From: Peromyscus leucopus
Lineage: Eukaryota > Chordata > Mammalia > Rodentia > Cricetidae
Length of the DNA stretch: 64,000 nt
Direction: 5' to 3'
Assembly (NCBI RefSeq): GCF_004664715.2
Contig: NC_051083.1
Location: 117,314,534-117,378,533, forward strand
Shown here: positions 44,570-55,748 of the stretch, one piece after another
Numbering within the stretch: position 1 is the first letter of the stretch
Layout: each line of letters opens with the position of its first letter
Notes under the pieces: model-generated
Databases searched by the model: none
The model's input: the letters and a program-made list of their open reading frames with translations, nothing else
Told to the model about the DNA's origin: nothing
Position numbers and translations under genes: made by a program

Positions 44570-45240
44570 TTTTGAAAAAAATGCAAAGTTCTTTATTTTT
44601 TAATTAAATCTTTAGTTAGTAGACAAAATAATGTTCATTACAGTATTTTCATGCGTACATAGTACATCTTGCTTATATACTGTCTTTCCCCATCCCTTCT
44701 GTCTGCTGATCATCTTCCTATAAATAGTGCCCATTCTTCTGTCAAGTCACATATGTGTTATATTTAAACCTAGATTCTACATATAAAAGAAATACAATAC
44801 TGTCTTTCTTTACTCCGTTATCCTCCCTTGTTCCTGTTTCTTTTAGATCTCTTGCTCCTACTTCATAATTTTATGTCAGATGGATAGATAGATAGATAGA
44901 TAGATAGATGAGAGAGAGATAGTACACAGATACTAGATTGCTCATATTAGAGAAAGCAATTTGTCCTCTTGAGTCGTTTATATTATTAATATAGTGATCT
45001 CCAGTTCCACTGCTTTTCTTGCAAAATTTTTTGTGAATGAATGAAACTCCAGTTTACCACATTTTCTTTATTCATTCATCTGCTAATGGCTATCTAGGCT
45101 GATTGTTTGACTTGCCTCTAATGAATGTTGCAGCAATAAACACAGTGTGCAGATATCTCTGTGGTGTGCTGATTAAATTCCTTCAGGTATATACCCAAAA
45201 GTGTTATAGCTAGGCCCTGTCTTTAGATGTCATGAGAATG
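44570..45240 (-). mobile_element. Old L1 (rodent Lx8/9- or L1M-like) 3' region
   Basis: 'aatgttcattacagtatttt' and 'catgcgtacatagtacatct' open a reverse L1 3' UTR. Further right, 'tttattcattcatctgctaa', 'tggctatctaggctgattgt', 'gaatgttgcagcaataaaca' and 'caggtatatacccaaaagtg' are the reverse of the ORF2 end. About 670 colinear bases remain, with no open frame. Confidence 0.75.
44882..44909 (+). repeat. (GATA)n microsatellite
   Basis: About seven GATA units followed by GAGAGAGA, inside the L1 fragment. Confidence 0.95.
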
Positions 45241-45784
45241 TAATAGACCCATCAAATGCCTTGACCTTTTGGTCTTACAACACAAGTTCTTGGGCCTCTG
45301 ACCTTTAGAACTGTAGATACTTAACTCTGGAATTCACTCAAGGGTCTCTAACAAGGTATATTTTAATAGTCACAGTGTGCCTTTCCTTGTCTCTTAGGAT
45401 CATGGAAAAAGTTGCAAATTGTTCTATTCTTCTCTAAAAATGTATGTAAAATTATTTCCAGATTCTAAAGTCAGTTTATGCTACTTTGTGTGCATGTAAC
45501 TCTCATTCTCTATAGTGGTGTGAAAGGTCTTTTTGGAAAGAACTGTTAGAATGCTCTCTCAATGACAAACTATTAATGGGTGGGCTGTTGCGATGGAACA
45601 CGCGGCCAAAGTCCTGAAGAAACAAGACACCACAGAGTTATGCTGAAGCTTATTTATCTATTTTATTTCTGCAGGGCTTACAAAGGAAACATGACTTCTA
45701 AGTAAATAAGTGGCATTCTCTCACACACACATACTCTTCCTTCTCTGTTTCCCTCCCTTACTCTCCTTCTTTCCCGTCTCCCTT
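45241..45784. other. Unassigned DNA
   Basis: No repeat is recognised with confidence. Confidence 0.3.
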
Positions 45785-45850
45785 ATATCATGCCAAATAT
45801 GAACTCCAAGGCCTTGTGCATGTTAGACAAATGCTCTACCATCTACTTTT
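45785..45850 (-). mobile_element. ID-like SINE fragment
   Basis: 'aactccaaggccttgtgcat' and 'gttagacaaatgctctacca' are the reverse of the ID head (GTAGAGCACTTGCCTAGCATGC..AAGGCCCTGGGTT). Confidence 0.6.
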
Positions 45851-45896
45851 TCCCTCTTTTCCTTCCATCAAAGTACCACTAAGGGTTTTTTTAAGT

Positions 45897-46048
45897 TGCC
45901 AGGCTAGGGACTGTGTATGGCATACACCTCTAACCTCAGCACTTTGGAGGCCAAGGTAAAAGGAAATTACTACAAGTTCAAGGCAAGACCGGGCTACATT
46001 GTGAGTTCTGGAACAACCTATTCTAATGTACCAAAAAAAAAAAAAAAG
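45897..46048 (+). mobile_element. B1 SINE
   Basis: 'gtgtatggcatacacctcta', 'cctcagcactttggaggcca' and 'gaccgggctacattgtgagt' follow B1, ending in an A tail (46032-46047). Confidence 0.8.
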
Positions 46049-46089
46049 GCAAAGCAAAACAAAAAAGTTGTTTAAAACAAAAGTCAAGT

Positions 46090-46240
46090 GGCACCTTATG
46101 AATAATGGTAGTTCACAACCATCCATAACTCTACTTCCCGGGGATTTGACACCCTCTTCTGGCCTCCATGGGCACCAGGCACAGACATATGTACAAAGCA
46201 AAACACTCATATACATAAAAGAAAATAAGTCTAAAACAAG
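46090..46240 (+). mobile_element. B2/B3-type SINE, 5' truncated
   Basis: 'gtagttcacaaccatccata', 'ggggatttgacaccctcttc', 'tggcctccatgggcaccagg' and the A-rich end follow the 3' half of B3-type SINEs. The tRNA-like head is missing. Confidence 0.8.
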
Positions 46241-49200
46241 TTACCAAGTTGAAATTCCTTCATTCAAATCAATCAATAAATAAATATTAGAAGGCCCAAA
46301 TTCGGGCAGCCCACTAATCTATCAGGTAACCATAGTGCCCTGTTTGTACCAGTAATTAAGAAAGCACAATTTTTCTACCAGGTTTTGACAGACCGAAGGA
46401 AACTCCTATCATGAAAGATGAAGTAGTTTCTCTAAACATGCTCTTCTTGATGGTGCCAGGAAGCCCATAGGCAAGTGCAGGAGGTGGGTGCTTCTTTGGA
46501 AGCCTCAGATCATTTTAGCCTCAAATAAACCATGACACCCAAGGAGTGGTATCAGGCAAGCACACATGCAATTTAACCCTCCAGGTTGCTGTGAAAGGGA
46601 AGAAGTGAGTCTCCTAACCCGGAAACTGAAAGGCTAAGTAGTAGCCTCCTGCTTGTAACCAATGAGCATTCACAAGGACAGGTGGGGTGTAGAGGATGAA
46701 CATTCCCTCGAAGCCTTTTTAATTAACTGCTTGTTGGATTTATTGGTCAGCTCAGTGGGAAATCAGAACCTACTACCTAGGGGCTATTTTTATAGCCTTC
46801 TGGAGTTGGGTTGCCTTAGTACAGACACCTGGCACCATTCCTAGACGTGGTCAGATCTGCTCCCCCCCTTTTAAACAGAGACATCTGGCAGTAATCTGAT
46901 CTAATAAAGGTGCCCCTCTCCCTTCTCACTTTGGTAACATAGCATATGCACCACCAGTTTGTGGCATCGGATCCAGCAGCAGGTCAGAGGTGAGAGGAGT
47001 GTAGTTAAAACGCAAAATAAAGCCCTGTAAATCCTTAGATGTAAGGGGGCGGTATCTATCATCAATACTTTTATAAGCTATAAACTCTGAATAACTGGTC
47101 TCTGAATGAATGAGCAAAATAAGATCTTATCAATTCTAAATTCCTCGAATCCAAGTTTCAGCTCATTTTCCCGTTCTTTCTTCCTTCAGATGAAGTAGTG
47201 TTTAGGAAAAATGAGAGCCCTTTGACATCAGAGATCTTTTTACAACATACATGAACAATTTCTGTACAGATACTTGGGTGGCAAATTGCAACCCAACACC
47301 CTTTTCTTTGCAATAAAATTACCACAGCATTAAATTGACATAATAGAGACAGGAATATTCCATACAGCTGAGTTTTAGTAATGTAGGTACACTTTAATAT
47401 GAGAGATGAATTAGTTCATCCTTGGGAAATCCAAGGGTAATGACCGAAACACAGGGTGGTTGAGCTAATTACTGACCAGGTGTGCTTTGAGGAGGCGATG
47501 GTTGGATGTATTACTGTTAAATGCACAGTAAGTTTGGGAGAGGAGTTTAGAAGAGGCAGGCCAGACACTACAATTTCCCAGAGGACAAAGGACATTTCTG
47601 CTGATCTGGAAATATGTTGGGCCCACCTAAATCCTGCTCAACCTCCTAAACCCACTCAAGAATCTGGAAACATTTCGAACTGACTGAAGACCCCAGGGAG
47701 CTCCTCACCCCTTGAAGTCCATAACAGTCTATAAGCAACTGGCTCAGACTGCCTGGTACTGACTCAACATTTCATTTGTATATGTCTAGTCTTCTCAGCT
47801 AAATAAACTTTCCAGAGGCACACACATGGTTTTTTGTATCCATGTCAATGTCTGACCTTGTTAAGTATTTGCAGATTAAGGTCTTCTGCATAAAAATGTA
47901 ACTGTTAAAATACTTACACATTGCTGTAGGGATATTTCTTCCATTTGTTTGTCTCTGTAGATGAAGTACTGTATATGAAATATAAACTGTTTAATAACTC
48001 TGGTTCATTATAATGAGCACCAGTCTCGCATGGTATGGAACACAGAGCTGGTTGTATATTGATCTCATGATATCCCTAACAAGTCTTGGCAAATGGTTGA
48101 ACAGATCCCTGCTTCTCTGTGACCACATTTCCCCATTCTACAAAAAAAGAATGATTACTAATTACTACTTCCTCCATACACTACTCATCTCCTTTTTATC
48201 CCATTGTGCCAGCACCTCAGAAGCCCTGCATGCACAGCCACTACCAAAAACTCAGCACTCATTTCTCCTGTTTGTTAAAGTATGCCCCCCAAAGTATCAT
48301 GATCAGCAAACCCCCATCTTCTAGACAGTTAGCAGTGAACAAATCTGAACTATTATTATATGCATGTAAAATCAACCTCCATCCTTCTAAGTCTATTTCG
48401 AGAAAAGATTAATAAATAATCAGCTTAAGTTCATTCCAAGATTCCGAGTTGCCTGCTTGCTTTTGGAAGATCCTGGTGCTCTAGGAAATTTCTGAATAAG
48501 ATGACTAATGGCCTAGTGGTTATTAAATTCCACATAAACTCAAATACAGAAGCAGAAAACACACATGCCAATTGTCTCATAGGAATGTGTACCAAGTGTA
48601 TTCAAGCATGTGTTCTCCTAACAGAGACCTTTTTGGGGTGGGGCACTGGGAGACTTCCATATTTGAATGTTAAATGTTGAATTTGCACTTAGAAGATAAC
48701 AATCAAGTATTCATTGATTGCTTGGCACACAGAGAGCCCTCTGCAAGAACAGTGAGAAACTAGATGTTGTTCAATAAAGAAACAAGCGGCAATAACAAGA
48801 ACATAGTGTCAACTGTAGGTAGATTTTTCTTGAAAGTCAGAAGCCATTCAGACAGAATAGCTGTGCTGCCTCAGAAAATACCATATAGATCTTACTACAC
48901 ATGGAAGGTCTAAAGATTAGACAAAAGATATGTGGCTTTGTCATCTTTAAACACTTTATTAGCTTACATCTTCCTGATCAACTAAAAATCAATATCCTTC
49001 TCAGATGCTTTTCCAACACAATGATGAGAGAGAAAAGTAATCCCAGAACATGAGTTCTCGCTGGAACCTTTTCAAAAATTCTCTGAGGGCTCCTATTTCC
49101 TTTGCCAAAACGTTCTCTCAGGGTGATCCCTCCATTCTGTTAAAGGCTGTAGCCTCTTGGTGGTAAGTCACGATACTGAGGAAAAACAAGCTCTAGGTCC

Positions 49201-49297
49201 AGCAGAGCTGATGAATAGTAAGCAACTAATACCAAAAGGCTTACCAATCGCCTCCCAGAAGGAACTTTTGCCCAAAGAAGTATTCATTTTTAAAAGC
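46241..49297. other. Long repeat-poor unassigned block
   Basis: About 3 kb with no firmly recognised repeat. A weak MIR-like phrase lies near 46570-46640. Open frames (at most 103 codons) have no domain. With 5223-8867 this is one of the least repeat-marked parts of the window. Confidence 0.4.
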
Positions 49298-49518
49298 AAG
49301 GGCTAAGGACATAGCTCAGTTGGTAGAGTGTTCATCTAGCATGCACAGTGCCCTGGTACTACATAAAACAGGTTTAGCAGTACATTACTAGAATCCGAGC
49401 ACTCCTAGAGGTAAGGACAGGAGGATTACAAGTTCAAGACCATCCATGGGTACATAGTGAGTCTGAGAGGCTATCCAGGTAAAAATGAGACCCTTTCTTT
49501 AAAAACAAAAAAAAAAGG
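49298..49518 (+). mobile_element. B4-type composite SINE (ID head plus B1 body)
   Basis: The ID-like head 'gggctaaggacatagctcag', 'ttggtagagtgttcatctag' is followed by a B1-like body 'gaatccgagcactcctagag', 'gacaggaggattacaagttc', 'atgagaccctttctttaaaa'. The junction lies near 49370. Confidence 0.8.
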
Positions 49519-50217
49519 GTATATAAATTGTGACTTGTGTGGTCTCTGTCTTTCATGGTAAAATGTGTCAAAAAAAAACTAATTACATGGGTTATCCAGG
49601 AATTGATTTAAATCAGACCTATTTCTGTTTTTGAAGCAAATCAAACAAAAAATTCCATTTTTTATTAATCCAGTAACATACTATCAAAATCGACTTAAAG
49701 TACCATTTCTGTAATAGATAGTCATTGGCATATAAAATTCAACCATTTGATTTAGAAATTAGCTTTAAGTCAAATAATTATAATTTTCTACAAAACATAT
49801 AACAGATTAACAGGCATTAACCTAAGTGAAATTTTACTGTATATATTAAACTTATTCTTCAATAGAAAAATGCCTTTCCTCACTAGAAGTAGAATTCACA
49901 GAGCAACTGGGTACTTCCAGGTTTCTATGAATAGCCATGTGACCTAACTCTTCTGACTCCCATACATGTTAGAACTTTTGTCTATTATAGAACTCTGTCA
50001 ACCCCTCCTGTTGAACCTTGCCCTTTCTTCCCCTGCCAATTGCTTGCTACAAATTAGACCCAAGTCTCTGTCTAGTAAAAGGGCTGCAGAAAAATTTTTA
50101 TTTATAAGAGGGTTCACTGTGGTACTATTTAGAGCAACAAGAAGTGGAAAATAAATGTCAAAACGTAGGTTAATGGCTAAGTGGTGCACACTGGGGTAAG
50201 ACCATTAAAATAGGTTT
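49519..50217. other. Unassigned AT-rich DNA
   Basis: No repeat or gene is recognised. Confidence 0.35.
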
Positions 50218-50305
50218 TCTGGGCTAGTGATGTAGTTCAATAGTAGAGTGGGTGCTAAATAGACCAAAAAGTCCTGAGTTCCATCCTCAGCACCAGAAAA
50301 AATAA
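50218..50305 (+). mobile_element. ID SINE (old)
   Basis: 'ctgggctagtgatgtagttc', 'aatagtagagtgggtgctaa' and 'gagttccatcctcagcacca' follow ID, with an A-rich tail. Confidence 0.7.
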
Positions 50306-50537
50306 CAAGCACTGTGGCCACATGAACAAGAACACCCAACAACCTGAGCCACAGGACTGCCTGTTCCCATCATCCTAGCTTTGAGGACAAGATCTCTGCC
50401 TAGGTAGCTCCTGAGCCCTGGGCAACTGTATGAACACTGAATTGCAGTCTCCCAGTGCCATCTACAAGACTTCATTCCTCAGTTCCCTGGAGATCCATAC
50501 ATGATGGTGAAGACCTGGATTAGGAAGCCAATGCCCA

Positions 50538-50690
50538 CACCAGTTATGGTGCCACATGCCTGTAAATCCCAGCATTTAGGAGGCTGAAGCAGAAGGATCC
50601 TGAATTAGAGCCCAGCCTATACTACAGAGTGGGTTCAAGATCACACTGAGCTATGGTGCCATGTCTTAAAAAGAAAGAAAGGAAGAAGGG
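50538..50690 (+). mobile_element. B1 SINE
   Basis: 'tatggtgccacatgcctgta', 'cagcatttaggaggctgaag' and 'gagcccagcctatactacag' follow B1, ending in an AAAG-rich tail. Confidence 0.8.
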
Positions 50691-50929
50691 AGAGTGGGAG
50701 AAAAGAAAACAAATCCAAACCTTAACAACTCCATGTGTATATTTGATAAGGCATACTTTGAAACTGATCATTTTCAGAAAGAAGTTTTAGAAAATGCAAA
50801 AAGAGTTGATGATCTCACTACTGAAAAGCAGCCCCTGGTAACACTGTGGTATAAGAATTTGCAGAACTTTTTCTAATGTATGTGTGTAGATACTTTGGCA
50901 TCCACACAGTCGTATTATACCACACACAG

Positions 50930-51320
50930 AGCTTTACATTCTCCAGAAAATACAAGGTTTATAGCATTCTATCAGATGCGCATCTGACAGTTTATAAAAC
51001 TACACACTCCTCTATTATTAACCATTTTATTGTTTCCATTTTTGTTATCATAAAACAAAAAGTTCATAAGACTTTTGTTTCTGTATTCAGAATGATATTT
51101 CTTAGGAGAAAGTCCCTAATGTAGAATTATTGGATCAAACAATGAATATTTTTCAAACCCTTGATAATACACATTGCCAAATGACTGTTCCAAAAAGGCT
51201 GTACGAGTGTGTCCATTTGACTAAATCCTCATTGGCAATGAAGACTATTTTTTCATATATTCTTTTCCTAATTTGGGAGTAAAAAATGGTATCTCATTTC
51301 CTTTGCATCTCTTCACACTG
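50930..51320 (-). mobile_element. L1M (L1MC/ME-like) fragment
   Basis: 'gatatttcttaggagaaagt', 'agaattattggatcaaacaa', 'cattgccaaatgactgttcc', 'aaaaaggctgtacgagtgtg' and 'aaaaatggtatctcatttcc' are in the order of the reverse ORF2-3' region of ancient L1M. The open frame at 50876-51124 is part of it. Confidence 0.75.
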
Positions 51321-51879
51321 GTGCCAAAATTTCCTCTCATTTTGAAAAATGTTCCTTTTGGAGACAAGCCTTTCTGAGGAGTCTGGCTAGCAGAAATGTG
51401 TGTCTACTAACAAATCCTATTAGACACAAAATAAAATCCAATGAAGAGGTCAAGAAAAAATTTAAACTGTTTAAGAATTCTTTTTAAAGGGGTCCCTGTG
51501 TTTGTTTCTTTATTTAATGACAATAGAAGCAAGTAAGATAATTACTCATCAGTTTCCCTGGCTATATTCAAGGCTGCTACCATGGGAAATTTCAGTAACT
51601 TGCTTGCTTAGCGCTGCTGAGAACCCACTCATGTTCATGTGTGGAACTGGGTCCCATGGATGTAGCATGAGCACAGAGGCTCTATTGTGCTTTAAAGCAA
51701 TCCTAGTCTACTGGAGAAAGTGAGATTGTCGTGCAGAAAAATGTGAGATACACAGCAAGGGGACCTGACTGAGACTTGAAGCATCTAAACTAAATAAACA
51801 GAAAGGCTTAAAAAAATAAGAAGTTGAATATCCCAAGTTCTTTCTTTCAACTATTTCTCACTTGACATGATTGACATGA
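51321..51879. other. Unassigned DNA
   Basis: No repeat or gene is recognised. Confidence 0.3.
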
Positions 51880-52790
51880 TTTTCAGACCCATCCTGGTCA
51901 CTGTTTTCTGGATACACTCAACTTTGTCAAAGTTCGTAAAATGTGGTGACTATACTTGAACATAATACTCCAGATGTGGTCTGAGCAGCACACATGCTTC
52001 TAATACAGCCTAAAATTGTTTTTGCTTGAAAAAATAAGCTACACCACATTGTTGGCTCATATTAAACTTGTGATCAACTAAATCCCCAAGAACTTTTGAC
52101 ATAAACTGCTGCCAAGTCACATCTCTCATATCCTGTGCATATGCAATTTTTTTCAGCCTAAATTCAAGACTCCACATCTATCATTGTTAAATTTCATCTT
52201 GTAGGTTTTGACCTAGAGTTCCTACAGGTTGAGATCATTTTCAATCTGGATTCTGTCATCCTGGATATTAAACTACACCACCCAGCTTTGTGTTATCTGC
52301 ATCGTGGAAAGCCTGGTTTTGTGATCAGTTACAACTCATTGCAGCAGGAGCCAAATCTGGACCCCCTTTTGTTCCTCACACTGATTAACAGGGTGCCTTG
52401 GACATGGTAGGTGCCCAGCATTTGCTAAATGAATGAATACCTGACCAGAGCTAAATCAACAATCCTGTGACCCTTCCTGAAAAACATCTTCCCCCAGGTT
52501 GACATTGAATCAGTTGTTCAACCAGCTGTGAATTTGCCTAATTGCTAGTTATGCAGTCAAATTTCACAATCTTATGCACAAGGATATTAAAGAGGCCTCC
52601 CAAATGTTTTGCTGAAATCAAGACATCCTATATTTATATTTGACATTCTGGCCTGGATGATCTAATGTAGCCATCTTGATGCATTCATGACAAAAACAAA
52701 CTATGAGGATTGCTTTTCCTCTGCTTTCTTGACACTTTGCCCTTAATTCTTACCCAAATGATGGGGGGGGGCTTTCCTTTTCGACTTTCT
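51880..52790 (-). mobile_element. Long L3/CR1 LINE fragment
   Basis: Reading the plus strand, 'actccagatgtggtctgagc', 'cacattgttggctcatatta', 'tcattgttaaatttcatctt', 'cacccagctttgtgttatct', then after an interruption 'ccccaggttgacattgaatc', 'gttcaaccagctgtgaattt' and 'ttttgctgaaatcaagacat' follow the antisense CR1-clade consensus (mammalian L3) in order over about 900 bases. The sense strand would be the end of the reverse-transcriptase ORF, now full of stops and indels. An L2 tail lies inside at 52350-52440. This degree of preservation is unusual for L3 in a rodent. Confidence 0.85.
52350..52440 (+). mobile_element. L2 LINE 3' tail inside the L3/CR1 fragment
   Basis: 'cttttgttcctcacactgat', 'gggtgccttggacatggtag' and 'gtgcccagcatttgctaaat' plus 'gaatgaata' match the L2 3' terminus. 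It interrupts the L3 between the 'gctttgtgttatctgc' and 'gttgacattgaat' blocks. Confidence 0.65.
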
Positions 52791-52877
52791 TCAATATTAG
52801 TATTCTTAGCTAACATTTCTGTTTGCCTTTAGAATCTTTATATTTTAGGAGTAATTTTTTTATTTGACTGATTTTGG

Positions 52878-52975
52878 TTGGTTTTTTTTTTTGAGACAGG
52901 GTCTTACAATGTAATCTAGGCTGACCTTGAGTTCAATAACCCACTTACCTAGCCTTCTGGCTTTGGAAATAAATT
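52878..52975 (-). mobile_element. B1 SINE
   Basis: Reverse B1: a T run, 'gagacagggtcttacaatgt', 'aatctaggctgaccttgagt' and 'agccttctggctttgg'. It is short and diverged. Confidence 0.75.
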
Positions 52976-54307
52976 TAAAGAATAATTTTGCACTTAAAAC
53001 TACATTGTAAGAGGAAAAAATCATGTTTGTAATACAAAAATATGTATTTTTATTTTTTTTAAAAACTAATAAGCATCTAAAGAGCCTACCAGTAAGACTT
53101 CATCAAACTACTATATCATTGTTTTTATGATCTTAAAAACAGTAGATATGTACAACTTATTCATAGTATTTTATGGGAAACAGTAATAAGAACCAACAGA
53201 CATTGGCTCAAGCATTCCCAATGAAGCCTGGATATGGGATTATGGGACCATGTTGTTACCTGAATACAAATACTCTCCCCTACACCACTCCTGCCCCTTG
53301 AAGGCTTGGAATCAGAAATGTCAAGAAACAGAACATCCGAGACACAGGAAAATCCTAAGAGAATGAGCAGATACTATACCCAAAATGATTAATAGCCTTT
53401 CAAAGCTGAGCATGTATGGAGAACACGTGATGATAATGCGTTTCACCTGCCAGATGGTGCCTGACCCCCCAACGCTATTCCTCACCTTTACTGGGAGATT
53501 CATCCCTCTCACAATGCCCATCTCATCTTTGACCCCTGCTTCCACCTTACCCCTGCTCTCTACCCTCTAGGCTAAGGTATGAGGTGAAACTGACAGGTAG
53601 GGTGAGGCTGCCTCCCTTGCACATTATATGCTAGTTTAAAAAAAGCAAATGTTCTCTTAGTTTGTTTTTGTCGTCTTTCGCAGAAATGCCCCCATTCAAA
53701 ATCAAGTCATTAAAAATTTTCCAGCATCAAATTAGCTGATCAAGGCATGCATGTTAAAATGGTGCATAACCAGCTGTATGTTCCAATGAAAACAGTAACA
53801 AGGGAGAGAAGGATGAGGGCTAGCTCCAACTTCTAACTGGGTTACAAACCCTGCAGAGTTCTTAGTTTACCCCTATCTTCTTTTAAATGGAAAGTTTGTT
53901 CTTAATGATCCTTATTAGCCCATCTTTGTTATTTAACTATTTTATTTGTGACTAACTTGCCTTGAAGTATGTCTGAGACAAGAATGACATCTTACATTTC
54001 CACAGCAGAGATCACACAATCTGAAGACCAAGTAAGCACTGCAATCATTTTCAATTGAGTTGATTAGCAAAATATGAGCTAAACTAGCTGTAATTAGCCT
54101 TCTATTCAATTGCTTCCCTCTGAGGAGCACTATCCATTACAGGAAACCTTCGCTACTGGTCAGACTCTAACCAATGTCAGGCCAAATTCTTTCTAGAACA
54201 CAAGGACTGAGTCCCCAAATGAATCAGAGGCAGGGGCCTCCATGACCCATTGTTGCCAGAGTGAAAGTGAAGTAGTTAGTCACATGCATAGTGGAGAGAG
54301 AATGAAT
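52976..54307. other. Unassigned DNA
   Basis: No repeat is recognised. The part at 54040-54120 contains several TAAT/ATTA and CAATTG motifs of the kind seen in homeodomain-bound enhancers, but this is weak. Confidence 0.35.
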
Positions 54308-54478
54308 GTATAAATGCTGTTAGAACCAAGGCTTGAGCATGATCATTGTGACAACTGGTTTTAGTCATCAACTTGTCAAATCTAGAATACCTGCATGTCA
54401 CAGGCAAGTTAATGACTAAAACTTGTCATCACAACCAACATGCACAAGCCCTCGGTTCTAGCCACAGCACTATAAACA
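54308..54478. repeat. Imperfect palindrome of about 170 bp (MITE-like)
   Basis: The inner arms 54346-54375 and 54405-54434 are inverted copies of 30 bases with 5 mismatches (ttttagtcatcaacttg against the complement of caagttaatgactaaaa) around a 29-base spacer. Similarity continues outwards: 'tgctgttagaacc' (54315-54327) pairs with the complement of 'ggttctagccacagca' (54454-54469), allowing a 3-base gap. The structure is what an old non-autonomous DNA transposon (hAT-type MITE such as rodent URR1/RChARR1) would leave, but I cannot assign the family. Confidence 0.7.
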
Positions 54479-55526
54479 GACAAAAAGGAACATTTATGAA
54501 AGGCTAATCTGAGTACCTTTCTCTTTTGACTCAATGCAGCCATTTTGGCAAAAGCACTTCAGGACACACATACTTCATTAATAGAAAAAAGTAATACGCC
54601 AAGCAAAACTCCTAAATTTCTCAATGAATCTATACATTCTTTTTTTCCCAACTTCACAAGAATAGTATATAACTTAACTTTCAACCTTCTGTACTGCTCC
54701 CACTGAACATGATGGCACCTATAGTAGATATCTGTTCCATCAAAATAAAATGGTCACAGGCGTTAGCAGCATAAAAACAGCAACAAGTAAAGCATTTGGT
54801 TTGGCACATGGAGAATTCTTAATGAGCAATGTGGCCTGGTGATTCTGTCACGGGCATCAGAAAAGTATGGAGCTCCTCAGATCTTTTATAGTATCAAGTT
54901 TTAAATGTTGTAGCATTAGGCAAATAAGTCACACAGATGAAATACTATCTTCACCAATGGGCATTTGGGCTTTCCCTAATAATCTGTTAAAGTGGTTTGC
55001 AAAGTCATTGTCTTAGCATATTGGTATGTGTAGATCAGCTGTGAATATACTTTATGTCAGCTGTTGCTAATTCTAAATTAACAACCTTCATAAGTAATTT
55101 TCTTTTAAAATTATGACTGAATTGAAAGTTCTGTCTATTATAGAAATACTATGGCTAAATCACTCACATTCGAATAGACTTTCTAGTCCAACGGAGGAGA
55201 AAGGGGAAGGGATACAACTGGTTTAGTGAGAACAAAGAGAAGCCTAGGGAGGTCCCCCTATGGGATGAGTCTGCTAGGAGACAGAATCTGGAGAACGAAG
55301 TACAGCTAAATCCTGAGAATCATGCTTAGTCCTAGGAAGACCATAACATGTAGCATGTGAATGTTACCAGAGTTAGCAATCATAATAGTCAAGAATTGTT
55401 CATCCATATGAAAGCTTGGATTTCAATTTTCAAGATTTGGTGTTGCAGTGAATTATGCTTAGCAGATTTTGAAGCAGTTGTTTGCTCTCTTTTTTTTATT
55501 TTGTTCTAGGAAAGAAGTGTTATTTT
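54479..55526. other. Unassigned DNA
   Basis: No repeat or gene is recognised. Confidence 0.35.
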
Positions 55527-55748
55527 GGGGCTGGAGAGAGAGCTCAGCAGTTGGTTGCTCTTCCAGAGGACCTGGGTTCAGTCCCCAGCACCGACATGGT
55601 GGTTCACAGTCATATATAATTCCAGTTCCAGGGAATATAGTGTGCCCTATTCTGGCCTCCATGGGCACCAGGCACGCATGTGGTGCACAAACACACATGC
55701 AGGTGAAACATTCATACATGTAAAATAAAAATAAATATTTAAAAATAA
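55527..55748 (+). mobile_element. B2/B3-type SINE
   Basis: 'ggggctggagagagagctca', 'gctcttccagaggacctggg', 'cccagcaccgacatggtggt', 'tctggcctccatgggcacca', 'cacacatgcaggtgaaacat' and an A-rich tail give an almost complete copy. The open frames on both strands at 55459-55928 come from it. Confidence 0.9.

Noticed and set aside
45836..46216. Minus-strand open frame of 126 codons
   Set aside because: It is made of reverse-read B1 and B2/B3 sequence.
51502..51723. Open frame with a cysteine-rich end
   Set aside because: 73 codons, no homology recognised, no splice or promoter context.
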